In this document: piece by piece, positions 52,600-61,770 of the stretch
Layout of the letters: each line of letters starts with the position of its first letter
How positions within the stretch are numbered: position 1 is the first letter of the stretch
DNA from: JBCCMQ01 sp039179985
Lineage (GTDB): Bacteria; Pseudomonadota; Alphaproteobacteria; Rhodobacterales; Rhodobacteraceae
NCBI GenBank assembly: GCA_039179985.1
Contig: JBCDED010000001.1
Coordinates: forward strand, 62,001-126,000
DNA: 64,000 nt
Reading direction: 5' to 3'
Notes under the pieces: generated by a model
Databases searched by the model: none
Told to the model about the DNA's origin: nothing
The model's input: the letters and a program-made list of their open reading frames with translations, nothing else
Program-made: the position numbers and the translations under genes

Positions 52600-54561
52600 T
52601 TACACATCCAGTTCTTCGGCGAAGCGAGCGTTTTCCTGGATGTACTGGAACCGCAGTTCGGGCTTTTTGCCCATCAGACGCTCCACAAGGTCGCCGGTTT
52701 CGCCGGGGGTATCTTCGTCGATGGTCACCCGGATCAGTTTCCGTGTCTCGGGGTTCATAGTGGTGTCCTTGAGGTCCTTGGCGTCCATCTCGCCCAGACC
52801 CTTAAAGCGGCTCACATCGATCTTGCCCTTGCCGCCGAGCCCTTTGGTCAGCCATTCGTCGCGCTCTGCCTCGTCCAGACAGTAAACGCGGTGCGCGCCC
52901 TGCGTCAGCCGGAAGAGCGGTGGACAAGCCAGATAAAGATGCCCTGCGTCGATCATGGGACGCATCTGCGAGAAGAAAAACGTCATCAACAGTGCGGCGA
53001 TATGGGCGCCGTCCACATCGGCGTCGGTCATAATGATGATCTTGTCGTAACGCAGATCGTCGATCTTAAACTGCGTTCCGAGCCCTACGCCAAGCGCCTG
53101 ACAGAGATCGGAGATTTCAGCGTTCTGCCCCAGCTTTGACGAGGCGGCGCCAAGCACGTTCAGGATCTTGCCCCGCAACGGCAAGAGCGCCTGGGTATTG
53201 CGGTCGCGCGCCATCTTGGCGCTGCCGCCCGCGCTGTCGCCTTCGACGATGAAAAGCTCGGTCCCGTCGCGCGCCTGCTGAGAGCAATCCACAAGCTTGC
53301 CCGGCAGCCGCAGCTTTTTGGTTGCGGATTTACGGGCCGTTTCTTTCTCGGCCCGGCGGCGCATGCGCTCTTCGGCGCGCAGGACCAGAAAATCGAGGAT
53401 CGCGCCCGCCGCTTTGGTGTTGCCAGCCAGCCAGTTGTCGAAGTGATCGCGCACGGCGCCTTCAACCAGCCGGGCGGCTTCGGTGGTGGCCAGACGGTCT
53501 TTGGTCTGGCCGACGAATTCAGGCTCGCGGATAAAACAGCTAACGAGAGCGCAGCCGCTCGTGATCACGTCGTCGCGGGTGATGTTCGCCGCCTTCCTGT
53601 TGCCGGCGAGTTCCCCGTAGGCGCGGACGCCCCTCAGGATCGCGTGCCAGAAACCTCCTTCGTGGGTTCCGCCTTCGGGCGTTGGCACGGTGTTACAGTA
53701 GGACTGGATGAACCCGTCTCGGGACGGTGTCCAGTTGATCGCCCATTCGACCGACCCCGGTACACCAAATCGGTCGTTGAAATCAACGCGCCCGGCAAAA
53801 GGCACATCGGCATAGGTCGAGGCGCTGCCAAGCGTTTCGCTGAGGTAATCGGCCAGGCCGCCGGGAAAGCGGAAGCTGGCCTCAAGCGGGGTTTCGCCAT
53901 CGTCGATCGCAGAGGACCAGCGGATCTCGACGCCAGAAAAGAGATAGGCCTTGGACCGCGCCATCTTGAATAGTCGCGCGGGTTTCATCCGGTGCTTGCC
54001 GAAGATCTCGGGATCGGCGTGGAATGTCACGGTGGTTCCGCGCCGGTTGGGGACCGGACCAAGCGCTTCGACGGGACCTTGCGGGACACCGCGGGCGAAC
54101 TCTTGTGAAAAGAGTTCGCGATTGCGGGCCACTTCCACCCGCAGGTGATCGGACAGCGCATTGACGACCGAGACGCCCACACCATGCAGGCCGCCAGAGG
54201 TCTGATAGGCTTTCCCCGAGAACTTGCCGCCCGCATGCAGCGTACACAGAATGACCTCCAGCGCCGATTTATCGGGGAACTTCGGGTGCGGGTCCACAGG
54301 GATGCCGCGCCCGTTGTCGCGCACGGTGACCGAGCCGTCCTCGTGTAACTCCACTTCGATGCGGGTGGCATGACCTGCCACCGCCTCGTCCATGGCGTTG
54401 TCCAGCACTTCGGCCACCAGGTGATGCAGTGCCCGCTCGTCGGTACCGCCAATGTACATGCCGGGGCGTTTTCTGACGGGCTCAAGCCCTTCAAGGACCT
54501 CGATCGCAGAGGCATCGTACTGATCTGACTGGGGCGTCGAAGACAGAAGGTCGTCGGCCAT
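52600..54561 (-). CDS. parE: DNA topoisomerase IV subunit B
   Basis: A 653-residue type II topoisomerase B subunit. GHKL ATPase domain (EVLDNAMDEAVAGHA; RDNGRGIPVDPHP; TSGGLHGVGVSVVNALS), transducer domain, TOPRIM motif FIVEGDSAGGSA followed by LPLRGKILNV and IIIMTDADVDGAHIA, C-terminal end near RLMGKKPELRFQYIQENA. The short length and KRPGMYIGGTDERALHHL pattern fit ParE rather than GyrB. Decatenates chromosomes with ParC, not in the window. It sits unrelated among surface-protein genes. Confidence 0.96.
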   Translation of the reverse strand: MADDLLSSTPQSDQYDASAIEVLEGLEPVRKRPGMYIGGTDERALHHLVAEVLDNAMDEAVAGHATRIEVELHEDGSVTVRDNGRGIPVDPHPKFPDKSALEVILCTLHAGGKFSGKAYQTSGGLHGVGVSVVNALSDHLRVEVARNRELFSQEFARGVPQGPVEALGPVPNRRGTTVTFHADPEIFGKHRMKPARLFKMARSKAYLFSGVEIRWSSAIDDGETPLEASFRFPGGLADYLSETLGSASTYADVPFAGRVDFNDRFGVPGSVEWAINWTPSRDGFIQSYCNTVPTPEGGTHEGGFWHAILRGVRAYGELAGNRKAANITRDDVITSGCALVSCFIREPEFVGQTKDRLATTEAARLVEGAVRDHFDNWLAGNTKAAGAILDFLVLRAEERMRRRAEKETARKSATKKLRLPGKLVDCSQQARDGTELFIVEGDSAGGSAKMARDRNTQALLPLRGKILNVLGAASSKLGQNAEISDLCQALGVGLGTQFKIDDLRYDKIIIMTDADVDGAHIAALLMTFFFSQMRPMIDAGHLYLACPPLFRLTQGAHRVYCLDEAERDEWLTKGLGGKGKIDVSRFKGLGEMDAKDLKDTTMNPETRKLIRVTIDEDTPGETGDLVERLMGKKPELRFQYIQENARFAEELDV

Positions 54562-54790
54562 GTGCTGCTCTTTTGATTGTTTAGGCCATTAGAGCAAGGG
54601 AAACCGCCTTGGGCAACGGCAAACCGTGTCCAGAGCGCCCTGCCGGTTCATTGCCTGCGGTCGTTCGCGGTTGCAGGCATCACACAATGGCTCCACTGAG
54701 GTGCAGTCTGGGCAAGAATCCGGCTTTTCCTTCCAAAACTCTTAAGATATGGTCGTTGGACGATGTTTTGTAACTAGTGATGGGGTACCC

Positions 54791-55549
54791 ATGCGCGTAT
54801 GCACCGCAGTCGCGGCAGGGTTCGTTGTAATGGCAACGAACGTGTCCGCAGCAACCATGATCAACATCGAAACCTTTAGCGTTGCCGACTACCAGAGTGC
54901 CGTCGGAGGCGTGAGTGTTTTGTCGGTCGAAGACTTCGAAGGGTTCGATCTGAACGCCGGTCCGACGCCGAATTCGTATCAGTCTCCAGCAATCTCGACA
55001 GCCGTTGGCGACTTTTCCGTGTCGCCGGGCAGCTTGCCCGGCAGCGGCGGAACGGTGACCAACCCAAATCCGGATCTTGATGGCAACCAGCTTGCCGTCC
55101 GCAACGGCAATGTTTTTGGGCGCAGCGACTCGACCAAACTGGTCGACGAGACACAGCCGGGAGCCTCGCAGTTTCTGGACAGCAACGATGTGGCAGAGTT
55201 TCAGTGGGACGCCAAGCTTCCCGGCGACGCGCTGTTTAACACACTGATCTGGGTCATGAGCGACGCGACGGACCAAGGCGCCAAGCTGACGATCACAGCG
55301 GGCGAGGACATGGCGACGGCGGACCTGTTTCCGAAGCTTCCGAACGGAAATCGCCAGATCGTCAAGGTTACTTTTATGACGGCTGTCGACCAGGCATCGC
55401 TCTTCTTTGAAAACACCAAGAAGAACGACGGTCTGTCTATCGACGATGTGGCCGCCGGTCTTGCGCCTGTGCCGCTTCCAGCGCCCATCCTGCTTCTTGG
55501 CGCTGGTCTGGCCGGTCTCGGCCTGATGCGCCGAAAAACGTCAGCCTAA
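54791..55549 (+). CDS. VPLPA-CTERM sorting-domain protein
   Basis: A 252-residue exported protein from ATG 54791 (MRVCTAVAAGFVVMATNVSAA signal peptide); an upstream start lacks this property. The body is beta-rich and Asp/Asn/Gly-rich without a recognised enzyme domain. The C-terminus is PVPLPAPILLLGAGLAGLGL then MRRKTSA: the exact VPLPA motif, one hydrophobic helix and a basic tail. Predicted substrate of an exosortase (XrtD-type by family knowledge). The 229 bases between parE and this gene hold only promoters. Confidence 0.88.
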   Translation: MRVCTAVAAGFVVMATNVSAATMINIETFSVADYQSAVGGVSVLSVEDFEGFDLNAGPTPNSYQSPAISTAVGDFSVSPGSLPGSGGTVTNPNPDLDGNQLAVRNGNVFGRSDSTKLVDETQPGASQFLDSNDVAEFQWDAKLPGDALFNTLIWVMSDATDQGAKLTITAGEDMATADLFPKLPNGNRQIVKVTFMTAVDQASLFFENTKKNDGLSIDDVAAGLAPVPLPAPILLLGAGLAGLGLMRRKTSA

Positions 55550-55572
55550 GCGCCAGATTTAGGGCAGAGACA

Positions 55573-55608
55573 GAAACCGGGCGGTGCCACAACGGGCGCC
55601 GCCCTTTT
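55573..55608. terminator. GC-rich terminator-like hairpin
   Basis: GGGCGG (55579-55584) pairs with CCGCCC (55599-55604), followed by TTTT. The loop contains further complementarity (TGCC with GGGC). It lies between two convergent genes, and the outer bases GAAACCG and CGGTTTC extend the symmetry, so it could serve both directions. Confidence 0.65.
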
Positions 55609-55613
55609 CGGTT

Positions 55614-56279
55614 TCAAACGCTCATTGCAAGAACCCGGCTGATTTCTTTCAGGCCGCGCCCAGATTCCACTGACCAGTCGTTGAACGCCACTTGCACGGC
55701 CGCCAGCGCCTTTTTTGAGGTTGGCGCCTTATCGACAATTCCCTCAGCCACCAGTCGCGCTACGACATCCTTTGACAGGATAAAGCCGTCTCGCCCGCCA
55801 AATCGCAAAGCGTATTGGGCCGTTGTTCCGCCAAGTCGACTGCCGCGTGTCTTGAGCAGCTCCAGCAGTCCCACGTAGTCTTCGCGCGGCCAGTATGCGA
55901 TGGCCCTAGCCGCGCTGCCGTGATCGGAGGCGAGGTCCTGTAGCAAGACGGCGTTCTCCTGAACAGCCCGCAATTTGGCACCGTTTCGGATAACCCGTGT
56001 GTCGGTAAGAAGGCGGTCGAACCACACGTCATCCATGAAGGCGACAGCGCCCACGTCGAAGCCCTTGAAGGCCTCTTCAAAGCCCGGCCATTTGTTTTCG
56101 ACCACCTTCCAGTTGAACCCGGCCGAAAACACGGCCTTCGTCAGAATGCTGAGCCAGCGGTCATCGGGCAAAAGAGCCAGTTCATCGGGCGGGACGGCGG
56201 GTTCCAGAAGGGCGTCCAGCGCCCCCGGCCCGCCTTTTCGTTCGGCTGCGATGCCGTAGAGTTCCTCAAAACTACGCAT
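55614..56279 (-). CDS. tag: DNA-3-methyladenine glycosylase I
   Basis: A 221-residue protein from ATG 56277-56279. The helix-hairpin-helix glycosylase pattern of the Tag family is present: ILTKAVFSAGFNWKVVENKWPGFEEAFKGFD and RNGAKLRAVQENAVLLQDL. It removes 3-methyladenine from DNA. The zinc-binding cysteines and histidines of E. coli Tag are not obvious, as in many Tag-like family members, so it could be a divergent subfamily. Confidence 0.83.
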   Translation of the reverse strand: MRSFEELYGIAAERKGGPGALDALLEPAVPPDELALLPDDRWLSILTKAVFSAGFNWKVVENKWPGFEEAFKGFDVGAVAFMDDVWFDRLLTDTRVIRNGAKLRAVQENAVLLQDLASDHGSAARAIAYWPREDYVGLLELLKTRGSRLGGTTAQYALRFGGRDGFILSKDVVARLVAEGIVDKAPTSKKALAAVQVAFNDWSVESGRGLKEISRVLAMSV

Positions 56280-56329
56280 GCCGCAGGCTCGCCGCATTCA
56301 CGGGATTTGGCAAGGTGCTCTGCGTTGCT

Positions 56330-57010
56330 CTAGACCGGCGGCTCAACCCGGCTGCGCGGGTCCAGAAGCATGGCCATTATCCAGCCCCCTACAAAGCCGC
56401 CAAGGTGGGTTTGCCAGGCCAGCTGTCCGTCCATGGCCCACCAGAGGACAAGGTTCAGGAGAATGAGCAGGAACACCGCCTGTGCAATGGGCCAGAGCCG
56501 TTCGCGTGCCGTGAACCGGTCGACATAGCCCCAGGCGATATAGGCGCCAGCGAGCCCGAAGAGCGCACCGGACGCGCCGACCATAGGGATCGATGTGTTT
56601 GAAAGCGCAGCGTAGCCTGCCGCACCCGCCAGCGCCGAGGCGATATAGAGCGCCAGAAACCGCAACCTGCCCACGCGGTCCACCACGGCGCGCCCCAGCG
56701 AGTAGAGTGTGATCATGTTGACCAGAAGGTGAACGGGACCGCCGTGCAGAAAAGCATACGTTACAAACATCAATGTCGGCTGGCCGGGGTAGTTGGGCTG
56801 CCAGTTGCGCAGCAGTCCCGGCCAGAAACCGCCGTACTGATAGCCAAGCGACCGCAGCGTCGGAGGATCGAGTAGCCCGAGATCCGAAAGCACGAACGCC
56901 CCTTCGATCAGGCTGCAGATGCCGATGATCGTCATCACCACAGGATCGAACAGATTTCGCGCAGGAGGGCTGCGCCGCTGGGGGGCGTTCGGTGCGGAGG
57001 CGTCCACCAT
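56330..57010 (-). CDS. rhomboid-family intramembrane serine protease
   Basis: A 226-residue protein with about six membrane helices. Catalytic serine S147 in MVGASGALFGLAG and catalytic histidine H202 in QTHLGGFVGGWI; helix-2 motif H94-x3-N98 (GGPVHLLVNMITLYSLG). It cleaves transmembrane proteins within the membrane. Located beside surface-protein and exopolysaccharide genes, it might process one of them, which is inference only. Confidence 0.92.
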   Translation of the reverse strand: MVDASAPNAPQRRSPPARNLFDPVVMTIIGICSLIEGAFVLSDLGLLDPPTLRSLGYQYGGFWPGLLRNWQPNYPGQPTLMFVTYAFLHGGPVHLLVNMITLYSLGRAVVDRVGRLRFLALYIASALAGAAGYAALSNTSIPMVGASGALFGLAGAYIAWGYVDRFTARERLWPIAQAVFLLILLNLVLWWAMDGQLAWQTHLGGFVGGWIMAMLLDPRSRVEPPV

Positions 57011-57069
57011 CTTTGCCTTCGTGTGCAGCCTGGGCCGGGCGTCTTTTGAACGCGTCTGGATCGGTCTTG

Positions 57070-58440
57070 TCAGCGAGACCTGCGGAAGGTTCTGGCGACG
57101 CTGACAAAGAGACTGTTCGAATCCGCACTGCCGCTGTTGTCCTGATCGTCGTACTCGTATTCGTAGCCGGCAATCAGGTCCCAGTCAGCCGTCAGATCGC
57201 GAATGTAGCTTGCCGAAATACGGGCCCGTGTTCTGTCGTCCGTGGTGCCTTCGCCCGTGTCTTCGACAGCCTGAACGTCGCCATCCAGACGCCAGCGACT
57301 GAACGAGTTGATGAATTGCTCATAGCCAAAGCCAAGGCGCGCGGTCAGGAACTCTTCCTCATCCGCGCCAGTGCCGACCTCCTGATCGTAGAAGATCGTC
57401 AGCGTGCCGCGGGGCAGTTCCTTCAGGTAATCGAGCGACCCGATAAACCGCGGGTCGTCAAAGGTCGAGGACACACCGACGGAAAACGCCAGTTCGCCAT
57501 CGGGCAGGGTCAGGCTACGGCCCACACTGACCGCGGTCCGGTCACCGGCGAGCGACAGGTCCTGACTGACAGAGCCGAAGACCGTGCCGTTGGGCAATTG
57601 CCGCGTGGCCGACAGTGAGGCGACAAGATCGTCTTCTTCATCGAGGATACGCTGGGTGCCGAAGGTCTGGAATTCCCGGATTTCGACATAGCTGAGATCG
57701 AAGCTGATCAGTGTGACTTCGTCATACTGGGTGTCGAATCCGGCGCCAATGCTTCTGCGGTCGTTGTCCGTCTCTTCCAGATCATCCGCGTCGAAGTCGC
57801 GGTAGTCGGCTGTCAGCCGTGCGGTAAGCACCGGCGAGAGCCGGAAATTCAGTGCACCGCCGATTTCGCGCGTGATCGAGTCAAAAAGGTCCGGATCGGT
57901 GGTGTCGATGTACTGCCGGTCCGTAAAGCGGCCGAAAATGTCAGCGCCGAAGGGGGCGTCGCGCCCGAAAGAGCCCGCGAAACGCAGGTCGTATCTTTCA
58001 AGATCGCCATCATCGGTGGACAGGTCCTGATCGGGCAGACCGTCCTCAACAAGGTCAAAGTCCCGGCGGTTCACTTCGGTCCGGGCAAAGGACGCGTTAA
58101 GGTCCATGAGGGTCGAAGTATTGGCGATGCCGTAGGCGAAGCGCACGAAGGGGTCTTCGAAACCTTCCGATGTGTCATCGCCGGGTTCGTCGCGGAACCT
58201 CAGGTCGACGCCCGCATCAAAGGACAGGGTCCGCGTCGGCGTCGACGTGTCGTAGCCGAGCGTCAGCAGGTTCGACCACTCGTAAGTATCGCCGCGCGAC
58301 ACGGGGTCGAGGTCGAAGTTGTCGTCCCACAGAAGCCTGCTTTCTATCCCAAACTCAAGCAGTGGGTTGGGTGTGGCGTTCTGTGCGTGGGCTGCGGCCG
58401 ATCCCAGAAGGGCCGCAGCTAGTCCGATGGTGTGCTTTAT
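57070..58440 (-). CDS. outer-membrane beta-barrel protein of the exopolysaccharide cluster (apparent ATA start)
   Basis: The open frame codes for ~456 residues of alternating, Asp/Arg-rich beta-strands (SRLLWDDNFDLDP, VSRGDTYEWSNLLTLGYD) ending near SNSLFVSVARTF, as in outer-membrane barrel proteins linked to capsule or EPS export. An N-terminal signal peptide is encoded (KHTIGLAAALLGSAAAHAQ), but no ATG, GTG or TTG precedes it in frame after the stop of the upstream gene. ATA at 58438-58440 stands where ATG would be, seven bases after AGGGGGG. The first conventional in-frame start, GTG at 58300-58302, would remove the signal peptide. Confidence 0.8.
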   Translation of the reverse strand: MKHTIGLAAALLGSAAAHAQNATPNPLLEFGIESRLLWDDNFDLDPVSRGDTYEWSNLLTLGYDTSTPTRTLSFDAGVDLRFRDEPGDDTSEGFEDPFVRFAYGIANTSTLMDLNASFARTEVNRRDFDLVEDGLPDQDLSTDDGDLERYDLRFAGSFGRDAPFGADIFGRFTDRQYIDTTDPDLFDSITREIGGALNFRLSPVLTARLTADYRDFDADDLEETDNDRRSIGAGFDTQYDEVTLISFDLSYVEIREFQTFGTQRILDEEDDLVASLSATRQLPNGTVFGSVSQDLSLAGDRTAVSVGRSLTLPDGELAFSVGVSSTFDDPRFIGSLDYLKELPRGTLTIFYDQEVGTGADEEEFLTARLGFGYEQFINSFSRWRLDGDVQAVEDTGEGTTDDRTRARISASYIRDLTADWDLIAGYEYEYDDQDNSGSADSNSLFVSVARTFRRSR

Positions 58441-58464
58441 TGTTCTGCCCCCCTGCCTCAGGTC

Positions 58465-59070
58465 TTATTCAAACAGGCGCCTTTCTGGTACGACGATTAC
58501 GTCGCCGTCCCGCAGTCCTGCTGCGGCACCCTGCACGTTTTGCCCGCGTTCGAGCGCGTCATAATTAAGACCATACACCTGTTCGACACCGGTTGTCCGG
58601 TCTGCTCGGCGAATTTGTACCCGTTTTTTTGCGGCAAAGGGGGTAAATCCGCCGGATTCGGCAAGAAATTGCAGGATGGTCGTACCCGGATCGACTTCAA
58701 AGCGCCCGGGTTGGTTCACCTGACCGATCAGATAGACGGTCATCGTGCTGGCCGCCGCGGTGCTCGGCAGGCTCGGCGCGATGTTTGCGACGCTGACGAA
58801 AACAGTCGGTTGCGCGGCGAAATTCGGCGCCAGGCGGTTGGTCAGATCGGCACGCACCTGGTCGAGGCTGCGTCCCGCTGCAGAGACGGTACCAGCCAGC
58901 GGGAAGGAAATATTTCCGTCCGGAAGGACGAGTGTCTGGCGGTTAAGAGTTGCGTCCTCAAGGACCTCGACAACCAGCGTATCGCCCGGCTGCACGCGGT
59001 ATGACCCCTGCGCCAGCGCAGCGCTGGCAAAGAGCATTGCAAGAAACGCACCAAAAATGGTTCGGAACAT
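58465..59070 (-). CDS. polysaccharide export protein (Wza-like, short)
   Basis: A 201-residue protein from ATG 59068-59070 (AAGGTGA ribosome-binding site), three codons inside the longest frame. Signal peptide MFRTIFGAFLAMLFASAALA; then a polysaccharide biosynthesis/export domain (GSYRVQPGDTLVVEVLED) and one SLBB-type domain (VYLIGQVNQPGRFEVDPGTT). There is no lipobox cysteine, and it is much shorter than Wza (~380), as in many EpsE/GumB-like proteins. Forms part of the export channel. The barrel gene follows 24 bases downstream. Confidence 0.9.
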   Translation of the reverse strand: MFRTIFGAFLAMLFASAALAQGSYRVQPGDTLVVEVLEDATLNRQTLVLPDGNISFPLAGTVSAAGRSLDQVRADLTNRLAPNFAAQPTVFVSVANIAPSLPSTAAASTMTVYLIGQVNQPGRFEVDPGTTILQFLAESGGFTPFAAKKRVQIRRADRTTGVEQVYGLNYDALERGQNVQGAAAGLRDGDVIVVPERRLFE

Positions 59071-59178
59071 GACAGTCACCTTTTCTCCCCACGGAACCTT
59101 GGTTAGTGGGAAGGCTTCAGCGTGTGAAGAAGTTTCGATATCCCGGTCTGCGGCTTGGACTTTTTATTGTCAAAAGTC

Positions 59179-59216
59179 GCCGTCGGGCCACAGTGTTTAC
59201 TAAGTGGCCCGACGGC
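59179..59216 (-). terminator. 13-bp hairpin after the large TPR gene
   Basis: GCCGTCGGGCCAC (59179-59191) and GTGGCCCGACGGC (59204-59216) form a perfect 13-bp stem with a 12-base loop, eight bases beyond the stop of the TPR gene on the minus strand. A CTTTTG and AATAAAAA stretch follows rather than a clean T-run, so it may terminate inefficiently and allow read-through into the wza-like gene. Confidence 0.6.
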
Positions 59217-59223
59217 ACGCTGC

Positions 59224-61647
59224 TTATTGGGTCAAAGCCGCGACGCGCTGTTCTGCGTCGTCTGAGACGCCGTCCAAAGCCGCGCCATCCAGCAGATCCA
59301 GAGCTTTCTGGTATTGCGCAATGGCCTCGTCGGGCCGGTCAAGGCTCTCGTAAAGGCGGCCAAGGTGGTACTGGACAGCTGGGTCATCGGGCAGACCTGC
59401 CGCGGCGGGGACAAGGTGGCGCTCCGCCTGTTCGTAGTCTCCACGCAGGTAGGCGATCCAGCCGTAGGTGTCCTGAAAGGCGGGCTGGTCGATCCCACGC
59501 AGACGGCGCGCAATCTGGAAGGCCCGGTCAAGGTCGCCAACCGAGTCGCGGTAGGTCGTCAGCAGGCTGGCCAGGTTGTTGGCGACAATCACATTGGCGG
59601 AATTCAGCTCGTAGAGCTCTTCATAGACAGCGATGGCTTCGTCGATCTGGCCGTCGCGTTCCATGAGACCCGCCTTAGCCCAGAGCAGATTGCCGGACCC
59701 CGGCAGCGACTGGAGCCCTTCGTCAAGGCTGGCACGGGCATCGTCAAAGCGTCCGAGGGCCGTTTGCAGGCGCACATAGGCCAGCCAGACCCGTTCCGCA
59801 CCGGGATTGGTGTCGAGAATTCCGCGGTAGATATCCAGCGCCGCATCGGGCTCGCCAGAGGCGGCAAGGAAGCTGCCCTGAAGAAAGCGCAGGCCGGCGT
59901 CCTCGGGGTCCGTTTCGAGGGCCTGATCCAGGACTTCCTGGGCGCCTTCCTGGTCGCCAGTCATTAGCCGAAGGCGAATGCGCGCGAAGACCTCGTTAGC
60001 GGAGGGGTTGTCCGGATCGGCCGCGTTGTCGATCAGCGAGATCAGCTCGTCGTTGCGGTCCTGCGCCTGCAAGATTCCAAGGCGAATACGGTCGGCAAGT
60101 TCCAGCGCCGGGTTGGTGCCGAGTTCTCTCAGCGATTCCTCGATACCTTCGGCCTGTTCCCATCTCTCAAGGCGAATGTAGAGCCGCGCCAGCTGTGTGA
60201 GCAGTTCCGCCTGACCGGGTGTTGCGCGCAGACCGTCGGTATAGGCTTGCAGGGCGCCATCGGTGCGGTCTTCCGCCTCAAGGAACCGGCCCAGCCGCAG
60301 GCTCGTTTCGGGCGTGTAGTCAGAGGTTTCGGCCGCGAGGGCAAGCATTTCGCCCATGAGGTCGCGGTCGCCGTTGCGCTCGTGCGCCGCGGCGGTCAGC
60401 GTCATGATGTCATGGTCCTCCGGCGCTTCAGCCAGGGCAAGGCGCAGCGACCGGATGGCATCATCGGCCTGGTCCGCGTCGATCAGGAACCGCGCCTGAA
60501 GTTTCAAGGCCTCTACGTGGGACGGGTCCGATTCTAAAATGCCTTCGATGAAGGCGCGGCTGCCTACCGGATTGCCATTTGTCAGAAGAAGCCGGGCCAG
60601 CGTGACGCGGATGTTCAGGGATTCCTCGCTGACTTCCGCATCCTTAACGATTTCTTCCAGTTCCGCGATCGCCTCGTCCCGTTTGCCGGCCTCAAAGTCG
60701 AGACCTGCACGCAGCGATCGGAAGAGGTCGGAACTTTGACCTTGTTCGATCCCTCGGGCGATTTCCTCGCGGGCGGCCTCGGCACTCACGTTATTGGCCA
60801 GAAAGGCGATAAGGCTGACGCGCATTGGGTCGTCTTCGGGGGATAGCTCCACCATCTGGCGCAGGAACTCTTCGGCACCCTCGGTATCACCCTGTGCGCC
60901 GTACCAACGGATCAGAGCTGTTTTGATCTCGTTGTCTTCCGGGAAGCGTGCAACGAGATCATGGAGCGATGCTTCGACTTCCTGCGTTTCCCCGAGGCTT
61001 TCCAGGAGGCCTAGGCGCACCTGGTGCATCTCCAGGTTCTCGGGGTCAATGGTCAGCATTTCATTGATGACGCCCAGAGCGTCGCGCTCGCGTTCAGAGA
61101 ACAGAAGCCAGTCGAGCCGGACCCTTTGCAAGGCCAGGTTTTCCGGTGAGACGGCGAGGATGCCTGCGGCCTCTTCGGCAATGACCCGGCGGGCTGCCTG
61201 ATCATTGGTGCGCACTGCGTCCCGGTACTCGAGGATAAGCGTGTTGACCCTTACGTCAGGATCGTCATCTGCCAGGCCGGCCGCCGCTTCGGTCAGCGTC
61301 TCGGCAGTGTCCCATGCGCCAAGCTCGATGGCGAGGTTTGAGGCGCGTTTGGTGGCAATCAGGTTCGAAGGATCCTGCTCGGACACATAGACGTACTGCG
61401 CAAATGCCTCGCGCATCTTGCCCTGATCTTCGACGAGACCGGCATAGGTCATGCGCGCATCGATATGCGCCTGGTTCAGCTCGAACACGTTGCGCAACTC
61501 GACAATGGCTTTGTCGGGTTCGCCGGCGGCGATCAGTTCCAGGGCGCTTTGGTAGTGCTTTTCAGCTCGTTCTTCCGCTGTGTCGCAGGCGCTCAGAACA
61601 AGCAGCGACGCAACAAGAAGGGCGGGGGCGGACAACGACGTTTTCAT
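59224..61647 (-). CDS. large TPR lipoprotein of an exopolysaccharide/exosortase-type system
   Basis: An 807-residue protein with signal peptide and lipobox LSAC (MKTSLSAPALLVASLLVLSAC), then about 15-20 TPR repeats along its whole length (for example HYQSALELIAAGEPDKAIVE at the start and YHLGRLYESLDRPDEAIAQY near the end). This layout matches the TPR proteins (PrsT-like) that accompany PEP-CTERM/exosortase EPS loci. Probably an outer-membrane lipoprotein facing the periplasm and holding the export machinery together. Confidence 0.88.
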   Translation of the reverse strand: MKTSLSAPALLVASLLVLSACDTAEERAEKHYQSALELIAAGEPDKAIVELRNVFELNQAHIDARMTYAGLVEDQGKMREAFAQYVYVSEQDPSNLIATKRASNLAIELGAWDTAETLTEAAAGLADDDPDVRVNTLILEYRDAVRTNDQAARRVIAEEAAGILAVSPENLALQRVRLDWLLFSERERDALGVINEMLTIDPENLEMHQVRLGLLESLGETQEVEASLHDLVARFPEDNEIKTALIRWYGAQGDTEGAEEFLRQMVELSPEDDPMRVSLIAFLANNVSAEAAREEIARGIEQGQSSDLFRSLRAGLDFEAGKRDEAIAELEEIVKDAEVSEESLNIRVTLARLLLTNGNPVGSRAFIEGILESDPSHVEALKLQARFLIDADQADDAIRSLRLALAEAPEDHDIMTLTAAAHERNGDRDLMGEMLALAAETSDYTPETSLRLGRFLEAEDRTDGALQAYTDGLRATPGQAELLTQLARLYIRLERWEQAEGIEESLRELGTNPALELADRIRLGILQAQDRNDELISLIDNAADPDNPSANEVFARIRLRLMTGDQEGAQEVLDQALETDPEDAGLRFLQGSFLAASGEPDAALDIYRGILDTNPGAERVWLAYVRLQTALGRFDDARASLDEGLQSLPGSGNLLWAKAGLMERDGQIDEAIAVYEELYELNSANVIVANNLASLLTTYRDSVGDLDRAFQIARRLRGIDQPAFQDTYGWIAYLRGDYEQAERHLVPAAAGLPDDPAVQYHLGRLYESLDRPDEAIAQYQKALDLLDGAALDGVSDDAEQRVAALTQ

Positions 61648-61710
61648 GGCAACTCACTCGGAAACTCTTTGCCGGAAGATAACGTCTGCAGCCCAAAGCT
61701 GCCAGTAACA

Positions 61711-61740
61711 TAAAAACGGGCAACATCCATTGTTGCCCGT
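61711..61740 (-). terminator. rho-independent terminator of the sugar transferase gene
   Basis: ACGGGCAACA (61716-61725) and TGTTGCCCGT (61731-61740) form a perfect 10-bp stem with a 5-base loop; on the minus strand it is followed by TTTTTATG. It lies 30 bases after the sugar transferase stop and separates that gene from the TPR lipoprotein gene. Confidence 0.85.
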
Positions 61741-61770
61741 CTGCAAAATAACGGAACGGTTTTAGAGGTA

